A stretch of DNA of 64,000 nucleotides from M55B129 sp034189085. Its GTDB lineage: Bacteria > Bacillota > Dethiobacteria > DTU022. The DNA lies in NCBI GenBank assembly GCA_034189085.1, contig JAXHVH010000004.1, positions 1-64,000 of the forward strand, given 5' to 3'. Below are positions 8,330 to 17,074 of the stretch, piece by piece (position 1 is the stretch's first letter; every line of letters begins with the position of its first letter). The position numbers and the translations under genes are program-made. Under the pieces are notes generated by a model. That model did no database searches and was not told where the DNA came from. It saw only the letters and a list, made by a program, of their open reading frames with translations.

Positions 8330-9295
8330 TTACCGGCTCAGATCGAGAGCCAGCTGATGCAACCCGGCAGGAAAAGGCTTGTTTCCTTCCAGGCTTTTTC
8401 CCAGTGGCATGGCGACGATCTCTTCGTTTTTGACCGCGGTGAAAAGGCCGCTTTTGCCTTCCTTGAGGAGGTCAATTGCTGCCGCTCCCATTCTACTGCC
8501 GAAAAGGCGGTCCACCGCGGAGGGACTTCCTCCGCGCTGAATGTGTCCCAGGACTGTCACCCTCGTTTCCATGTTGATTTTTTGACTTATTTTCTTATTA
8601 AGTTCAAATACATTGGCTGCTCCTTCAGCAACGACTATAATGCTGTGCGATTTCTGGTTTTCAATACCCCTTAATAATCTGCTGCAGACGGTATCCAGGG
8701 TATAATTTACTTCGGGAACCAGTATGGATTCTGCCCCGCCGGCCAGGCCTGCAGCCAGAGCCAGGTAACCGGTGCGGCGCCCCATGACTTCGACGATAAA
8801 AATACGTTCATGAGAAGTAGCTGTATCGCGCAACCTGTTTATGGCATCAAGAATGGTGTTTACCGCGGTATCAAAACCGATAGTAAGTTCGGTTCCGTTA
8901 ATGTCATTGTCGATGGTTCCAGGAATACAGATCACCTTGATCCCTCTCTCGGCAAGGGTTTGGGCGCCGCGAAAAGAGCCTTCACCCCCAATTACAACAA
9001 GGCCTTCTATTCCCTCTTCGAGCAGTCTGGCTGCTGCTCTATCCTGGAATTCCGGCTGATGCATTTCCGGAGACCGGGCAGTAAGCAGTATGGTCCCGCC
9101 ACGATGAATAATATCGGCTACCGAGGCCATATCAAAGTCGACAAATTTGTTTTTGTCAAAGAAGCCGGCATACCCCCGCTGAATACCGCAAATCCGGCAG
9201 CCTTTGTTAATGCCCTGGCGAACGACTGCGCGGATAGCGGCGTTCATTCCCGGGGCGTCTCCTCCACTGGTTAAAACGGCAATTTTTTTTATCAT
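8330..9295 (-). CDS. pfkA: ATP-dependent 6-phosphofructokinase
   Basis: Phosphorylates fructose-6-phosphate to fructose-1,6-bisphosphate, the committed step of glycolysis. At 321 aa it has the standard bacterial PfkA length. Motifs: TSGGDAPGMNAAIRAVVR at the N-terminus (nucleotide site), PGTIDNDINGTELTIGFDTA (catalytic Asp in TIDND) and MGRRTGYLALAAGLAGGAE. The Gly of PGTIDND and the Gly in GGEGS both indicate ATP rather than pyrophosphate as donor. The usual GGDGS is GGEGS here, a conservative Asp-to-Glu change at an Mg/ATP site. Ribosome site AAGGAGC upstream of ATG. It stands alone, divergent from the ligD-type gene. Confidence 0.95.
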   Translation of the reverse strand: MIKKIAVLTSGGDAPGMNAAIRAVVRQGINKGCRICGIQRGYAGFFDKNKFVDFDMASVADIIHRGGTILLTARSPEMHQPEFQDRAAARLLEEGIEGLVVIGGEGSFRGAQTLAERGIKVICIPGTIDNDINGTELTIGFDTAVNTILDAINRLRDTATSHERIFIVEVMGRRTGYLALAAGLAGGAESILVPEVNYTLDTVCSRLLRGIENQKSHSIIVVAEGAANVFELNKKISQKINMETRVTVLGHIQRGGSPSAVDRLFGSRMGAAAIDLLKEGKSGLFTAVKNEEIVAMPLGKSLEGNKPFPAGLHQLALDLSR

Positions 9296-9485
9296 GGTTT
9301 TTGGTGCTCCTTAGTGATTTTATAAGTTAAATTACAGGTTGGACCAAGATATTATTTATACATTCTTATTTCTCCAGAAACAACTCCCTCTCCTGTATTG
9401 CGGTGGGAATACCTGCTATTTGCATAAAGGAATCTCCGGCAGCGGAGAGAATATGATGCAGGGAGGATAAAATGAGTAAAAAAAG

Positions 9486-10406
9486 GTGACGACGATGCTT
9501 GCCAGGCAAAAAAACGAAATTGAATTTTCTGGGCTTGATAAGCTCTTTTTTGCTTCTACCGGGATCACCAAGGGAGATCTGATAAATTATTACAAAAAAA
9601 TTGCTGCAGTGATGATCCTTCATCTCCGGGAGCGGGCGCTCACTATGCATCGTTTCCCCGATGGGATTGAAGGAGAGGGTTTTTACCAGCAGGAAGCGCT
9701 TTCCTATTTCCCTTCCTGGATTGAACGGGTGGCAATCGCCAAAAAGGAAGGTGGCAGAGTAACCCACGTGGTTTGCAACAATCCTGATACGCTTCTTTAC
9801 CTGGCCAACCAGGCTTGTGTCACATTTCATGTGTGGTTGAGCCGGGTAAGCGAGCCTGAAAAACCGGATAAAATGATCTTCGACCTGGATCCTGCAGGCG
9901 GCAAGTACCGGTCTGTCGTCAGGCCTGCCCGGACCCTGAAAGAAATACTGGAGAAGATTGAACTGCCATCTTATCTGATGAGTACAGGTTCGAAGGGAGT
10001 CCATGTTGTCGTTCCTGTCATGCCGCAGTGGTCCTTTGACGAGGTCCGCCAGCTGGCACGGGAAATAGCCGGTACCCTGGTTGAAAAGTACCCGAGAGAG
10101 GTGACAACAGAACAGAGAAAGAAGAAAAGGGATGGAAAACTGTTTGTTGATTATCTCAGAAATGCTTTCGGCCAGTCTTCAGTAGCTCCTTACTCCATTC
10201 GGGCCCTGCCCGGTGCTCCCGTGGCGACACCTCTGGATTGGGAAGAATTTAGTGAGAGAACCTTTAACCCCCAGAAATATAATATCAATAATATTATCTA
10301 CCGCCTGGGACAAAAAGAGGACCCCTGGAATAATATTTATGCTTCCCGGGCATCCTTGAAACGGGCTCTGGCCGAATATAGTTTGTGGGGCGGCAGTCTG
10401 CAATAA
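9486..10406 (+). CDS. LigD-type polymerase (primase-polymerase) domain protein
   Basis: A stand-alone homologue of the polymerase domain of bacterial NHEJ ligase LigD (archaeo-eukaryotic primase fold), which fills gaps or adds nucleotides at DNA ends. Motifs: LDKLFFASTGITKGDLINYY near the N-terminus, the metal-binding FDLDP, then STGSKGVHVVVPV and FVDYLRN with the third acidic residue. About 300 aa is normal for the separate Pol protein. No Ku or ligase gene is nearby. The GTG start overlaps the stop of a six-codon frame starting ATG at 9472, which has a much better ribosome site (GGGAGG). That frame contains A7, and a -1 shift on it joins the gene (MSKKKVTTM...). The true start is therefore uncertain. 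Confidence 0.88.
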   Translation: MTTMLARQKNEIEFSGLDKLFFASTGITKGDLINYYKKIAAVMILHLRERALTMHRFPDGIEGEGFYQQEALSYFPSWIERVAIAKKEGGRVTHVVCNNPDTLLYLANQACVTFHVWLSRVSEPEKPDKMIFDLDPAGGKYRSVVRPARTLKEILEKIELPSYLMSTGSKGVHVVVPVMPQWSFDEVRQLAREIAGTLVEKYPREVTTEQRKKKRDGKLFVDYLRNAFGQSSVAPYSIRALPGAPVATPLDWEEFSERTFNPQKYNINNIIYRLGQKEDPWNNIYASRASLKRALAEYSLWGGSLQ

Positions 10407-10639
10407 TGCCGTCTGCCTGAATGCAACTGCCTGTTGAAAAATAGTGATCTTTAATCCGGCATGGTTGACATGCAGCAGCCAGTTCCCTAAAATAACCTTA
10501 TAAGTCAGCAGGAAGTAAATACCTGCTGCCATTTATTGTTGTTGCTTATGGATAACTACCCGGTCCTGTTATAAACATCGATTGTTTCAGCGGCTTGGTG
10601 TTAATACTATTTTACCGAAAAGGGGCTTGCGGATTAAAA

Positions 10640-13012
10640 GTGAATTTCTTGAAGCATGAGCTGCCGCCATTTTACTCTACGCATCCATGGAAAGTTACAG
10701 AAGAAAAATTTTCCCTTAAACACAATCTGCTCAGTGAGACGATTTTTTCTCTCAGCAATGGTTATCTCGGCATAAGAGGTAGTTTTGAAGAAGTCCTGTT
10801 CCATTATCCGGGCCGTTCTATCAGGGGGACATATATTAATGGTTTTTATGAATCGGTGCCGATTCCTCATGCTGAAAGAGGTTATGGTTATGCAATGAAT
10901 ACGCAGACCATGCTCAATGTCACCGACAGCAGTATCATTGAACTTTTCATTGAAGGTGAACGTTTTACCCTGGATAGCGGGACCATAATAAATTTTCAAC
11001 GAAACCTGGATATGAAAAAAGGCTATCTTAATAGAGAGGTAATCTGGCGATCACCCGACGGCCGTGAGGTTATGATTGGAATCAAGCGTCTGGTTTCTTT
11101 CATGCACCGCCATCTTATCGTTTACCGGTATCGGGTCAAACCGCTTAATTTTTCTGGTGATATTACTATCAGCTCCTCCGTGGACGGGGACGTGGATAAT
11201 CACACCCATGAGGAATACGATCCCCGCTATTCCTCCGCTCTTGGCGATCTGCGTATGAGGGTACGTGGAATTGAGGTTAAAGAGAGGGGAGCAGTAATTA
11301 ACCAGTACACCGTTCGTTCACAGCTGGAAATGGTTTGTGCGGTTGAAAATTGTATCAGCGGTGGTAAAATTCTGGCTGCTGAAACCAAACGTCCAAATGA
11401 TAGGAAAGCAACGACAACGTTCAGGCTCATGGTCGAGGAGGGAGAGGATGTTACTCTTGAAAAATATGCAGCCTACTACACATCGCGAGATTATCCTGCT
11501 GAGAAGCTAGCCGGACTGGCCTGGGAGATGGTTTCAAATGCCAGGGAGATGGGAATGGGTGATCTTTTCGCCAGCCAGGAAAAGTACTGCCGCCGTTTCT
11601 GGGAAAATTTAGGCCTTAAGGTTGAAGGAGATCCGGAGGTTGAGCAGGGACTTCATTTCAACCTTTTCCACCTGCTTCAGGCTTCCGGCAGCAGGGGACA
11701 AACAGGCATCGGGGCCAAGGGACTGACCAGTGAAGGATATGACGGCCATTATTTCTGGGATATGGAGATATACATGCTGCCCTTTTTTTCCGCTGTTAAT
11801 CCCGGTCAAGCCCGCCATCTGCTGGAATATCGCTATAGCATCCTCGATTATGCCCGGAAGAGAGCCCGGGAGCTTTCCCATGAAAAAGGAGCCCTGTACC
11901 CGTGGCGGACGATTGCCGGCGAAGAAGGTTCGTCTTATTTCCCGGCAGGTACTGCGCAGTACCATATAAATGCAGCCATAGCTTATGCCATATGGAAATA
12001 TGTTGATATTACCGGTGATTATTCACTCATGCTTGAGTTTGGCGCGGAAATTCTTTTTGAAACGGCACGGTTATGGGAAGATCTCGGCACTTATGTGCCA
12101 CGTAAGAATAATCAATTTGGTTATAATGAAGTTACCGGCCCCGACGAGTATTCAGCCCTGGTTAACAATAACTGCTATACAAACCTGATGTCTCAGTGGC
12201 ACCTGCACTATGCAGCCGAAACAGCTCTGCATTTGAAAAAAAACCACCCGGAAGATTATCGCCGCATCGCGGAAAAAATTGATCTTTCGGAAGGAGAAAT
12301 AAGATTATGGCAGCAAGCAGCCGAGACTATGTTCATCCCCTATGACGAGTCGATGCTTATTCACCCTCAAGACGATGGGTTTCTGGATAAGCAGGTATGG
12401 GATTTTGCGTCCACACCTGCCGAAAAATATCCCCTCCTGCTTCACTATCATCCCCTGGTTATCTACCGGTTCCAGGTTTGCAAACAACCGGATGTGATCC
12501 TGGCTCATCTTCTCCTGGACAATCATTTCAGCATTGAACAGAAGCGGCGTGATTATAACTATTATGAGCCTATCACTACTCATGATTCGTCTTTATCTCC
12601 TTCAATTTTTAGCATTGTTGCTTCGGAGGTGGGTTACAAGGAAGATGCCTATGGCTATTTTCATATCTCAGCCAGGCTCGACCTGGATGACTTGATGAAG
12701 GGCACCCATAATGGAGTGCATTTGGCCAACATGGCCGGATCCTGGCTGTGCCTGGTCAACGGTTTTGCCGGTATGCGGATCAGAAATGGCAAGCCCTGTT
12801 TTCATCCTTACTTGCCAGAAAGACTGTCAGGGTATAGTTTTAGAATACACGCGGGAGATGCCCTGCTGCAGGTCTCGGTAAACGGTGAGGGAGTCACATA
12901 TGAGCTGGTTAAGGGTAAGAGCATCAGTTTTACTCATTTTGGAGATAAAATAATACTTTCAAATGGAGAAAAAGTTACCTGTGGATTAAGGGAAGATCTG
13001 CAGGGCAGTTAA
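10640..13012 (+). CDS. glycoside hydrolase family 65 disaccharide phosphorylase (trehalose/maltose/kojibiose type)
   Basis: A cytoplasmic inverting phosphorylase that splits an alpha-glucoside with phosphate into beta-glucose-1-phosphate and a sugar. It has the GH65 layout: N-terminal beta-sandwich (SNGYLGIRGSFEE), (alpha/alpha)6 barrel with SEGYDGHYFWDMEIYMLPFF, the general-acid Glu region YNEVTGPDEYSALVNNN, and the C-terminal jelly roll with HLANMAGSW. About 790 aa is normal. The start is uncertain: the frame opens at TTG 10595, but GTG 10640 (MNFLKHELPPFYSTHPW) fits the family N-terminus. Substrate cannot be read from sequence; beside pgmB and facing otsAB, trehalose is the likeliest (inference). 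pgmB follows after 19 nt. Confidence 0.92.
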   Translation: MNFLKHELPPFYSTHPWKVTEEKFSLKHNLLSETIFSLSNGYLGIRGSFEEVLFHYPGRSIRGTYINGFYESVPIPHAERGYGYAMNTQTMLNVTDSSIIELFIEGERFTLDSGTIINFQRNLDMKKGYLNREVIWRSPDGREVMIGIKRLVSFMHRHLIVYRYRVKPLNFSGDITISSSVDGDVDNHTHEEYDPRYSSALGDLRMRVRGIEVKERGAVINQYTVRSQLEMVCAVENCISGGKILAAETKRPNDRKATTTFRLMVEEGEDVTLEKYAAYYTSRDYPAEKLAGLAWEMVSNAREMGMGDLFASQEKYCRRFWENLGLKVEGDPEVEQGLHFNLFHLLQASGSRGQTGIGAKGLTSEGYDGHYFWDMEIYMLPFFSAVNPGQARHLLEYRYSILDYARKRARELSHEKGALYPWRTIAGEEGSSYFPAGTAQYHINAAIAYAIWKYVDITGDYSLMLEFGAEILFETARLWEDLGTYVPRKNNQFGYNEVTGPDEYSALVNNNCYTNLMSQWHLHYAAETALHLKKNHPEDYRRIAEKIDLSEGEIRLWQQAAETMFIPYDESMLIHPQDDGFLDKQVWDFASTPAEKYPLLLHYHPLVIYRFQVCKQPDVILAHLLLDNHFSIEQKRRDYNYYEPITTHDSSLSPSIFSIVASEVGYKEDAYGYFHISARLDLDDLMKGTHNGVHLANMAGSWLCLVNGFAGMRIRNGKPCFHPYLPERLSGYSFRIHAGDALLQVSVNGEGVTYELVKGKSISFTHFGDKIILSNGEKVTCGLREDLQGS

Positions 13013-13031
13013 TACAAGGAGATAATAGATT

Positions 13032-13727
13032 ATGGTTCATCAAAGCGGCCAAAAGCGAAAAGAAGCCGGGAAAACAGGGAAAAGAATCAAAGCTTTCATA
13101 TTCGACCTGGACGGTGTGCTGACCGATACTGCTGAATACCATTACCTGGCCTGGAAGCAACTGGCAGATGAGGAAATGGTTCCCTTTACACGAGAGGACA
13201 ACGAGAAGCTGCGTGGTGTTTCTCGCCGGGCATCGCTCAATCTTATATTTCAGGGACGCAAACTGACTGAAGAAAAAGCCCTCGAGCTGATGGATCGTAA
13301 AAATGGCTATTACCGGGAGTACCTCAATAACATCACAATGGGAGATCTGCTTCCAGGGGTGATCGAACTGCTCGATAAACTGCAGGACAGAGGCTGCCGG
13401 TTGGCTCTGGCCTCCGCCAGTAAAAATGCGCCTGCTGTCATTGAACGGCTTAATATAGCTTCATATTTTGATGCCATTGCAGATGGGAACAGTGTTGAAA
13501 AGACCAAGCCTGCCCCGGACCTTTTTCTTTATGCTGCCCATCAGCTTGGCCTGCCACCCGAAAATTGCCTGGTGGTAGAAGACGCGGAAGCAGGAATTGC
13601 CGCTGCCCGGGCCGCCGGGATGGCGACAATAGGAATCGGTCCCTCCGAAAGGGTGGGAGAAGCAGATTACGTTTATCCTTCAGTAGAGGCAATCGAGCTT
13701 GAGGATATCCAGGAGATAAAATGTTAA
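13032..13727 (+). CDS. pgmB: beta-phosphoglucomutase
   Basis: Converts beta-glucose-1-phosphate to glucose-6-phosphate. It is a HAD-superfamily enzyme with nucleophile motif FDLDGVLTDTAEYHYLAW (first Asp is phosphorylated, second is general acid/base), cap-domain motif LRGVSRRASL, then LASASKNAPAVIERL and VVEDAEAGIAAARAAGM with the Mg-binding acids. 231 aa is close to the family length. About 19 extra basic residues precede the core. The ribosome site AAGGAG sits 11 nt before ATG. The position right after the GH65 gene is the classic pair: the phosphorylase makes the beta-G1P that this enzyme uses. Confidence 0.95.
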   Translation: MVHQSGQKRKEAGKTGKRIKAFIFDLDGVLTDTAEYHYLAWKQLADEEMVPFTREDNEKLRGVSRRASLNLIFQGRKLTEEKALELMDRKNGYYREYLNNITMGDLLPGVIELLDKLQDRGCRLALASASKNAPAVIERLNIASYFDAIADGNSVEKTKPAPDLFLYAAHQLGLPPENCLVVEDAEAGIAAARAAGMATIGIGPSERVGEADYVYPSVEAIELEDIQEIKC

Positions 13728-13745
13728 CCTGACTGCATAAAAGCT

Positions 13746-16031
13746 TTATTTTTTAACCGTGATCAAGCTTTCCAAGATTTTTTTCAATTTTCCGGGTGAT
13801 CCCAGGAAAAAGCGGGCTCTGGTGAAGGGCACGAAACCAACCTTGATGCTCCATGCTTTCTCCGGCAGGATGGCAAATATGTCTTCGTCCGTCCAGTCGT
13901 CACCGGCTGCTATGATAAAATCCCACTGTTGTTCGTCCCCAAGCCAGTGAAGTGCCGCATTCCCTTTGTTAACGCCCATCGGTTTGATCTCGAGGACTTT
14001 GTTGCCCTGTAGAATCTGCAGGTCGGTTCCGGCAAGGATATCATGCAGAGCGTCCATCAGTTCCTTTGAGCGTAGATTGCCGAGAGCCGGATCCGCTTTC
14101 CGGTAATGCCAGGCCAGGGCAAAGGCCTTTTCCTCAACAAATGAACCGGGGGTTCTCACACTGAATGTTCTCAGTATTGGATAAATATTTTCCTTCCACT
14201 TGTCGGTTAACCCTGTGGTTGACAGCTGCCAGTCCTCTGTATCCTTAGCCCGTAACCAGGTGCCATGTTCAGCTACCATTTCCACGCCTGTTTTGTTCAG
14301 CCACCGGGAGAGCCATTCTTTATCCCTCCCACTGACGATAACGACAGAGTTTTTGGGATCCTCCTGCAGTTTGGTGAGCAGGTCGAGCAGTTCCGGATTC
14401 GGTTGGGCCAGTTCGGGCCTTTTTTCCAGAGATACGAGAGTGCCGTCATAATCAAGGAGGAACAGCCGCCTGGAAGCTTTTTCATAATTATCTTTCAGTA
14501 TTTTTTGATGTTTATCGGTCAGGAAATATTGTTTGTTGAGCTCCCGTTTTTCTTCAGTTTCGGCCAGGTGCTTGATGAAATCTTCAGTCCAGCGAAATAC
14601 ATTATATTCCTTGATTCTTCCGGCCATGTAGCATACTGAATTTTTCACTTCTTTTTCCGGGACAGACAGCCCCTGGGCAATGGCATCCGCCGTCATTTCG
14701 ATATCGTTTGGATTGACAATAATCGCTTCTCCCAGTTCAGCCGCCGATCCAGCGGTTTCACTTAGCACGAGGGTGCCTTTCCCGCTCTCGCATTGACAGG
14801 CCAGATATTCTTTGGCCACCAGGTTCATTCCGTCTCTCAGGGGGGTAACAAGGGCCAGGTCTGCGGCGCAGTAAAGCGAGATCAGTTCTTCGAACGGAAG
14901 GGAACGATACATATAGAGGATAGGCTGCCATTCAAGGGTATCAAAGCGGCCGTTTATGCGGCCAACCAGCTCATCAATTTCCTTCTTAAGGAGTTTGTAT
15001 TCCTGGACTTTGTTCCTCGAAGGGACGCACAGGAGCACATAGGTAATCTTTTTATGCCAGTGTGGATAGCGTTCAAGGAATAGTTCAAATGCTTTGAGTC
15101 TTTCGAGAATTCCTTTTGTAAAATCGAGCCGGTCGACGGAGAGGATAATTTTTTCCGCCTGCAGCTTTTTCTGCAGCCGTTTAACTTTTTTCTCGACATT
15201 TGGTGATTTGGCTGTTTCTGAAAATTTATCTGCGTCGATGCCCATGGGGAAAGTATCTACTTTGACCATGCGGTTGTCGGCGATCACCTGTCCGTAAACC
15301 TGTTCCAGGCCCAGGATACGCAGGCAGCAGCTGAGAAAATGCCTGGTATAATCGTAAGTATGAAAGCCGATCAAATCTGAACCGAGCATTCCCTGCAGGA
15401 TTTCTTGTCGCCAGGGCAGGTAGCGGAAAATTTCCATGGAAGGAAAGGGGATGTGCAGGAAGAACCCGATTGTTGCATCCGGTGTTTTCCGGCGGAGCAT
15501 TCCTGGGAGCAGCAGCAAATGATAGTCGTGTACCCAGACCATATCTCCGGGTTTAATTACTTCCAGGATTCTGGCGCAGAACAGCTGGTTGACTTGCTTG
15601 TAAGTTTCCCATTGTGATGGATCATAGGTGCAATAGGTGGGAAAATAATGGAACAAGGGCCACAGAGTTCGATTACTGAACCCGTAATAATATTTTTTTA
15701 ACTCGGAGTCCGATAGGAAAACAGGCAGGCAGTTATAATCGCTGCGGAGAGTGTTTTCAATTTCTGATTTACTCTTCTGGCTACCTGGTTTGATGCCTGG
15801 CCAGCCAACCCATAAGCCGTTTTGTTGCTTGTGGAATGAAGAAAGGCCGGTGGCCAGGCCGCCCACGCTGGGAATTATTCTCAGGGAGCCTTTCTTACGC
15901 GAAACGCTGACCGGCAGCCTGTTTGAAACAATAATTACCCTTTTTTCGTTAAGGCCATGTTCACTATCAGCCACCAGAATCGCCTCTTTTCGGAATCTAT
16001 TCCCATTGCTGTTGCCTGTTGCTTTAATCAT
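13746..16031 (-). CDS. otsAB: bifunctional trehalose-6-phosphate synthase/phosphatase
   Basis: A fusion that makes trehalose from UDP-glucose and glucose-6-phosphate and then removes the phosphate. Residues ~30-490 are a GT20 synthase (VIIVSNRLPVS, VGGLATGL, WVHDYHLLLLPGMLR, VDRLDFTKGILERL, TPLRDGMNLVAKEY). Residues ~510-761 are a HAD trehalose-6-phosphatase (LLDYDGTLVSL, AEHGTWLRA, GDDWTDEDIFA). All catalytic motifs look intact, and 761 aa is typical of such fusions. The first ATG (16031) has no ribosome site; GTG at 15974 (VADSEHG...) has AGAGG 8 nt upstream and may be the real start. The gene converges on the GH65/pgmB pair. Confidence 0.94.
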   Translation of the reverse strand: MIKATGNSNGNRFRKEAILVADSEHGLNEKRVIIVSNRLPVSVSRKKGSLRIIPSVGGLATGLSSFHKQQNGLWVGWPGIKPGSQKSKSEIENTLRSDYNCLPVFLSDSELKKYYYGFSNRTLWPLFHYFPTYCTYDPSQWETYKQVNQLFCARILEVIKPGDMVWVHDYHLLLLPGMLRRKTPDATIGFFLHIPFPSMEIFRYLPWRQEILQGMLGSDLIGFHTYDYTRHFLSCCLRILGLEQVYGQVIADNRMVKVDTFPMGIDADKFSETAKSPNVEKKVKRLQKKLQAEKIILSVDRLDFTKGILERLKAFELFLERYPHWHKKITYVLLCVPSRNKVQEYKLLKKEIDELVGRINGRFDTLEWQPILYMYRSLPFEELISLYCAADLALVTPLRDGMNLVAKEYLACQCESGKGTLVLSETAGSAAELGEAIIVNPNDIEMTADAIAQGLSVPEKEVKNSVCYMAGRIKEYNVFRWTEDFIKHLAETEEKRELNKQYFLTDKHQKILKDNYEKASRRLFLLDYDGTLVSLEKRPELAQPNPELLDLLTKLQEDPKNSVVIVSGRDKEWLSRWLNKTGVEMVAEHGTWLRAKDTEDWQLSTTGLTDKWKENIYPILRTFSVRTPGSFVEEKAFALAWHYRKADPALGNLRSKELMDALHDILAGTDLQILQGNKVLEIKPMGVNKGNAALHWLGDEQQWDFIIAAGDDWTDEDIFAILPEKAWSIKVGFVPFTRARFFLGSPGKLKKILESLITVKK

Positions 16032-16206
16032 ATCATATTAGCAACATCTATCAAATAATAGGTCTGAAGAAGACGTTCTGCTTAACCATCATAAGTGGCC
16101 TTGTTGAATTTTCAGCCCCTCATTACCTGTTTCAACCTGACTAATAATTTGTGCTGCTCTTGAATAGATATTTGACAGGTAAAGATAAATTTCATGCAAA
16201 TAGATG

Positions 16207-16254
16207 TTGACATATACCCATTACAGGGTGTATTCTATTTATAGATATATACCC
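16207..16254 (+). promoter_or_regulatory. promoter with CsoR/CstR-like operator for the DUF5320 genes
   Basis: TTGACA (16207-16212) and TATTCT (16231-16236) are 18 bp apart. The spacer carries an inverted repeat ATATACCC-ATTACA-GGGTGTAT (16212-16233, one mismatch), and a further ATATACCC half-site lies downstream at 16247-16254. The ATACCC...GGGTAT pattern resembles operators of the CsoR/CstR family of copper or persulfide sensors (inference). The rest of 16032-16356 shows nothing else. Confidence 0.55.
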
Positions 16255-16356
16255 GTTTTAGGTCCACTCTTTCCTCAAAGTTGGTAGAAATTGGCTGAAG
16301 AATTAAGTTAAAGTGGAATAAGGGGAATATCAAATATCGGAAAGGAGGTATCAGCA

Positions 16357-16587
16357 ATGCCGGGGTTTGATGGAACTGGCCCTTACGGAGGAGGACCGAT
16401 GACCGGAAGGGGGTTCGGTTATTGTGCGGTACCTGTTCAGCAGGCGGGTTACAATATTCCCACCTACGGATACGCGCCTTATCGACCTTATGGCCGGCCT
16501 CGTTTCAGCCTTGGTTTCGGACGGGGCTTAGGTAGAGGTAGAGGCCCTGGAGGCCTTGGAGGCCGCGGATGGCGTAGATGGTGGTAA
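16357..16587 (+). CDS. small Gly-rich DUF5320-type protein
   Basis: A 76-aa protein with the signature start MPGFDGTGPYGGGPMTGRGFG, one Cys after it (GYC), and a Gly/Arg/Tyr/Pro-rich tail ending GRGWRRWW. The DUF5320 family is widespread in anaerobes, often beside NifX/NifB-type iron-molybdenum cofactor proteins or Mrp ATPases, but its role is not established. The ribosome site AAAGGAGG precedes ATG. It is followed 40 nt later by a paralogue with the same N-terminus but a different tail. Confidence 0.8.
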   Translation: MPGFDGTGPYGGGPMTGRGFGYCAVPVQQAGYNIPTYGYAPYRPYGRPRFSLGFGRGLGRGRGPGGLGGRGWRRWW

Positions 16588-16627
16588 CGGTGAAGAATGA
16601 TGTGTTCTTGAAAGGAGGTAGAGAATT

Positions 16628-16918
16628 ATGCCGGGTGGAGACGGTACAGGCCCGATGGGCTATGGTCCGCGCACAGGGAGAGCCGCCGGTTATTGCTCCG
16701 GTTATGGTATGCCAGGTTTTGCCAATCCCGTGCCCCGTCGCGGTTTTCGCGGTCGTGGTTATGGATACGGTTATGCGGCTCCGGGATTTTACGCGGGAGC
16801 ATATGCGGATGAAAAAGAGTTCTTGAAAGCACAGGCTGAATCACTGAAAGAAGAAATGAGCATATTGGAAGCCAGGCTTAAAGAGCTGGAAAAAACGGAA
16901 CCAGAGAGCGAAGAATAG
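16628..16918 (+). CDS. DUF5320 protein with coiled-coil tail
   Basis: 96 aa. It starts MPGGDGTGPMGYGPRTGRAAG and GYC like its neighbour, then has a Gly/Tyr-rich linker and a C-terminal helix of about 35 residues (EEMSILEARLKELEKTEPE) that should form a coiled coil. This is the canonical DUF5320 layout; the upstream copy lacks the helix. The AAAGGAGG ribosome site precedes ATG. A strong terminator follows, so the two genes form one short transcript under the operator-containing promoter. Confidence 0.85.
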   Translation: MPGGDGTGPMGYGPRTGRAAGYCSGYGMPGFANPVPRRGFRGRGYGYGYAAPGFYAGAYADEKEFLKAQAESLKEEMSILEARLKELEKTEPESEE

Positions 16919-16961
16919 AGCGCGTAAAATTGAATCTGTGATAAACAAAGCTAATCACTGC

Positions 16962-17001
16962 ATAAGGTATATACTTTTAACAAAGTATATACCTTATTTT
17001 T
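16962..17001 (+). terminator. terminator after the DUF5320 pair
   Basis: A perfect 16-bp stem (ATAAGGTATATACTTT / AAAGTATATACCTTAT) with a 4-nt loop TAAC, running into TTTT. It lies about 45 nt after the stop. Confidence 0.85.
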
Positions 17002-17074
17002 CATATTCTTTTTATGAGCATGAGCAGCAACGACGGTAGATGCAATGGAGGATATTAAATTGATTATATTCGGT

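Noticed and set aside
8200..8433. 77-aa plus-strand open frame at the end of pfkA
   Set aside because: Its first part is the DUF72 remnant and its second part is antisense to pfkA; it is not an independent gene.
9366..10004. 212-aa minus-strand open frame opposite the LigD-type polymerase
   Set aside because: It lies wholly against a gene with clear catalytic motifs, has no family-like sequence and no ribosome site.
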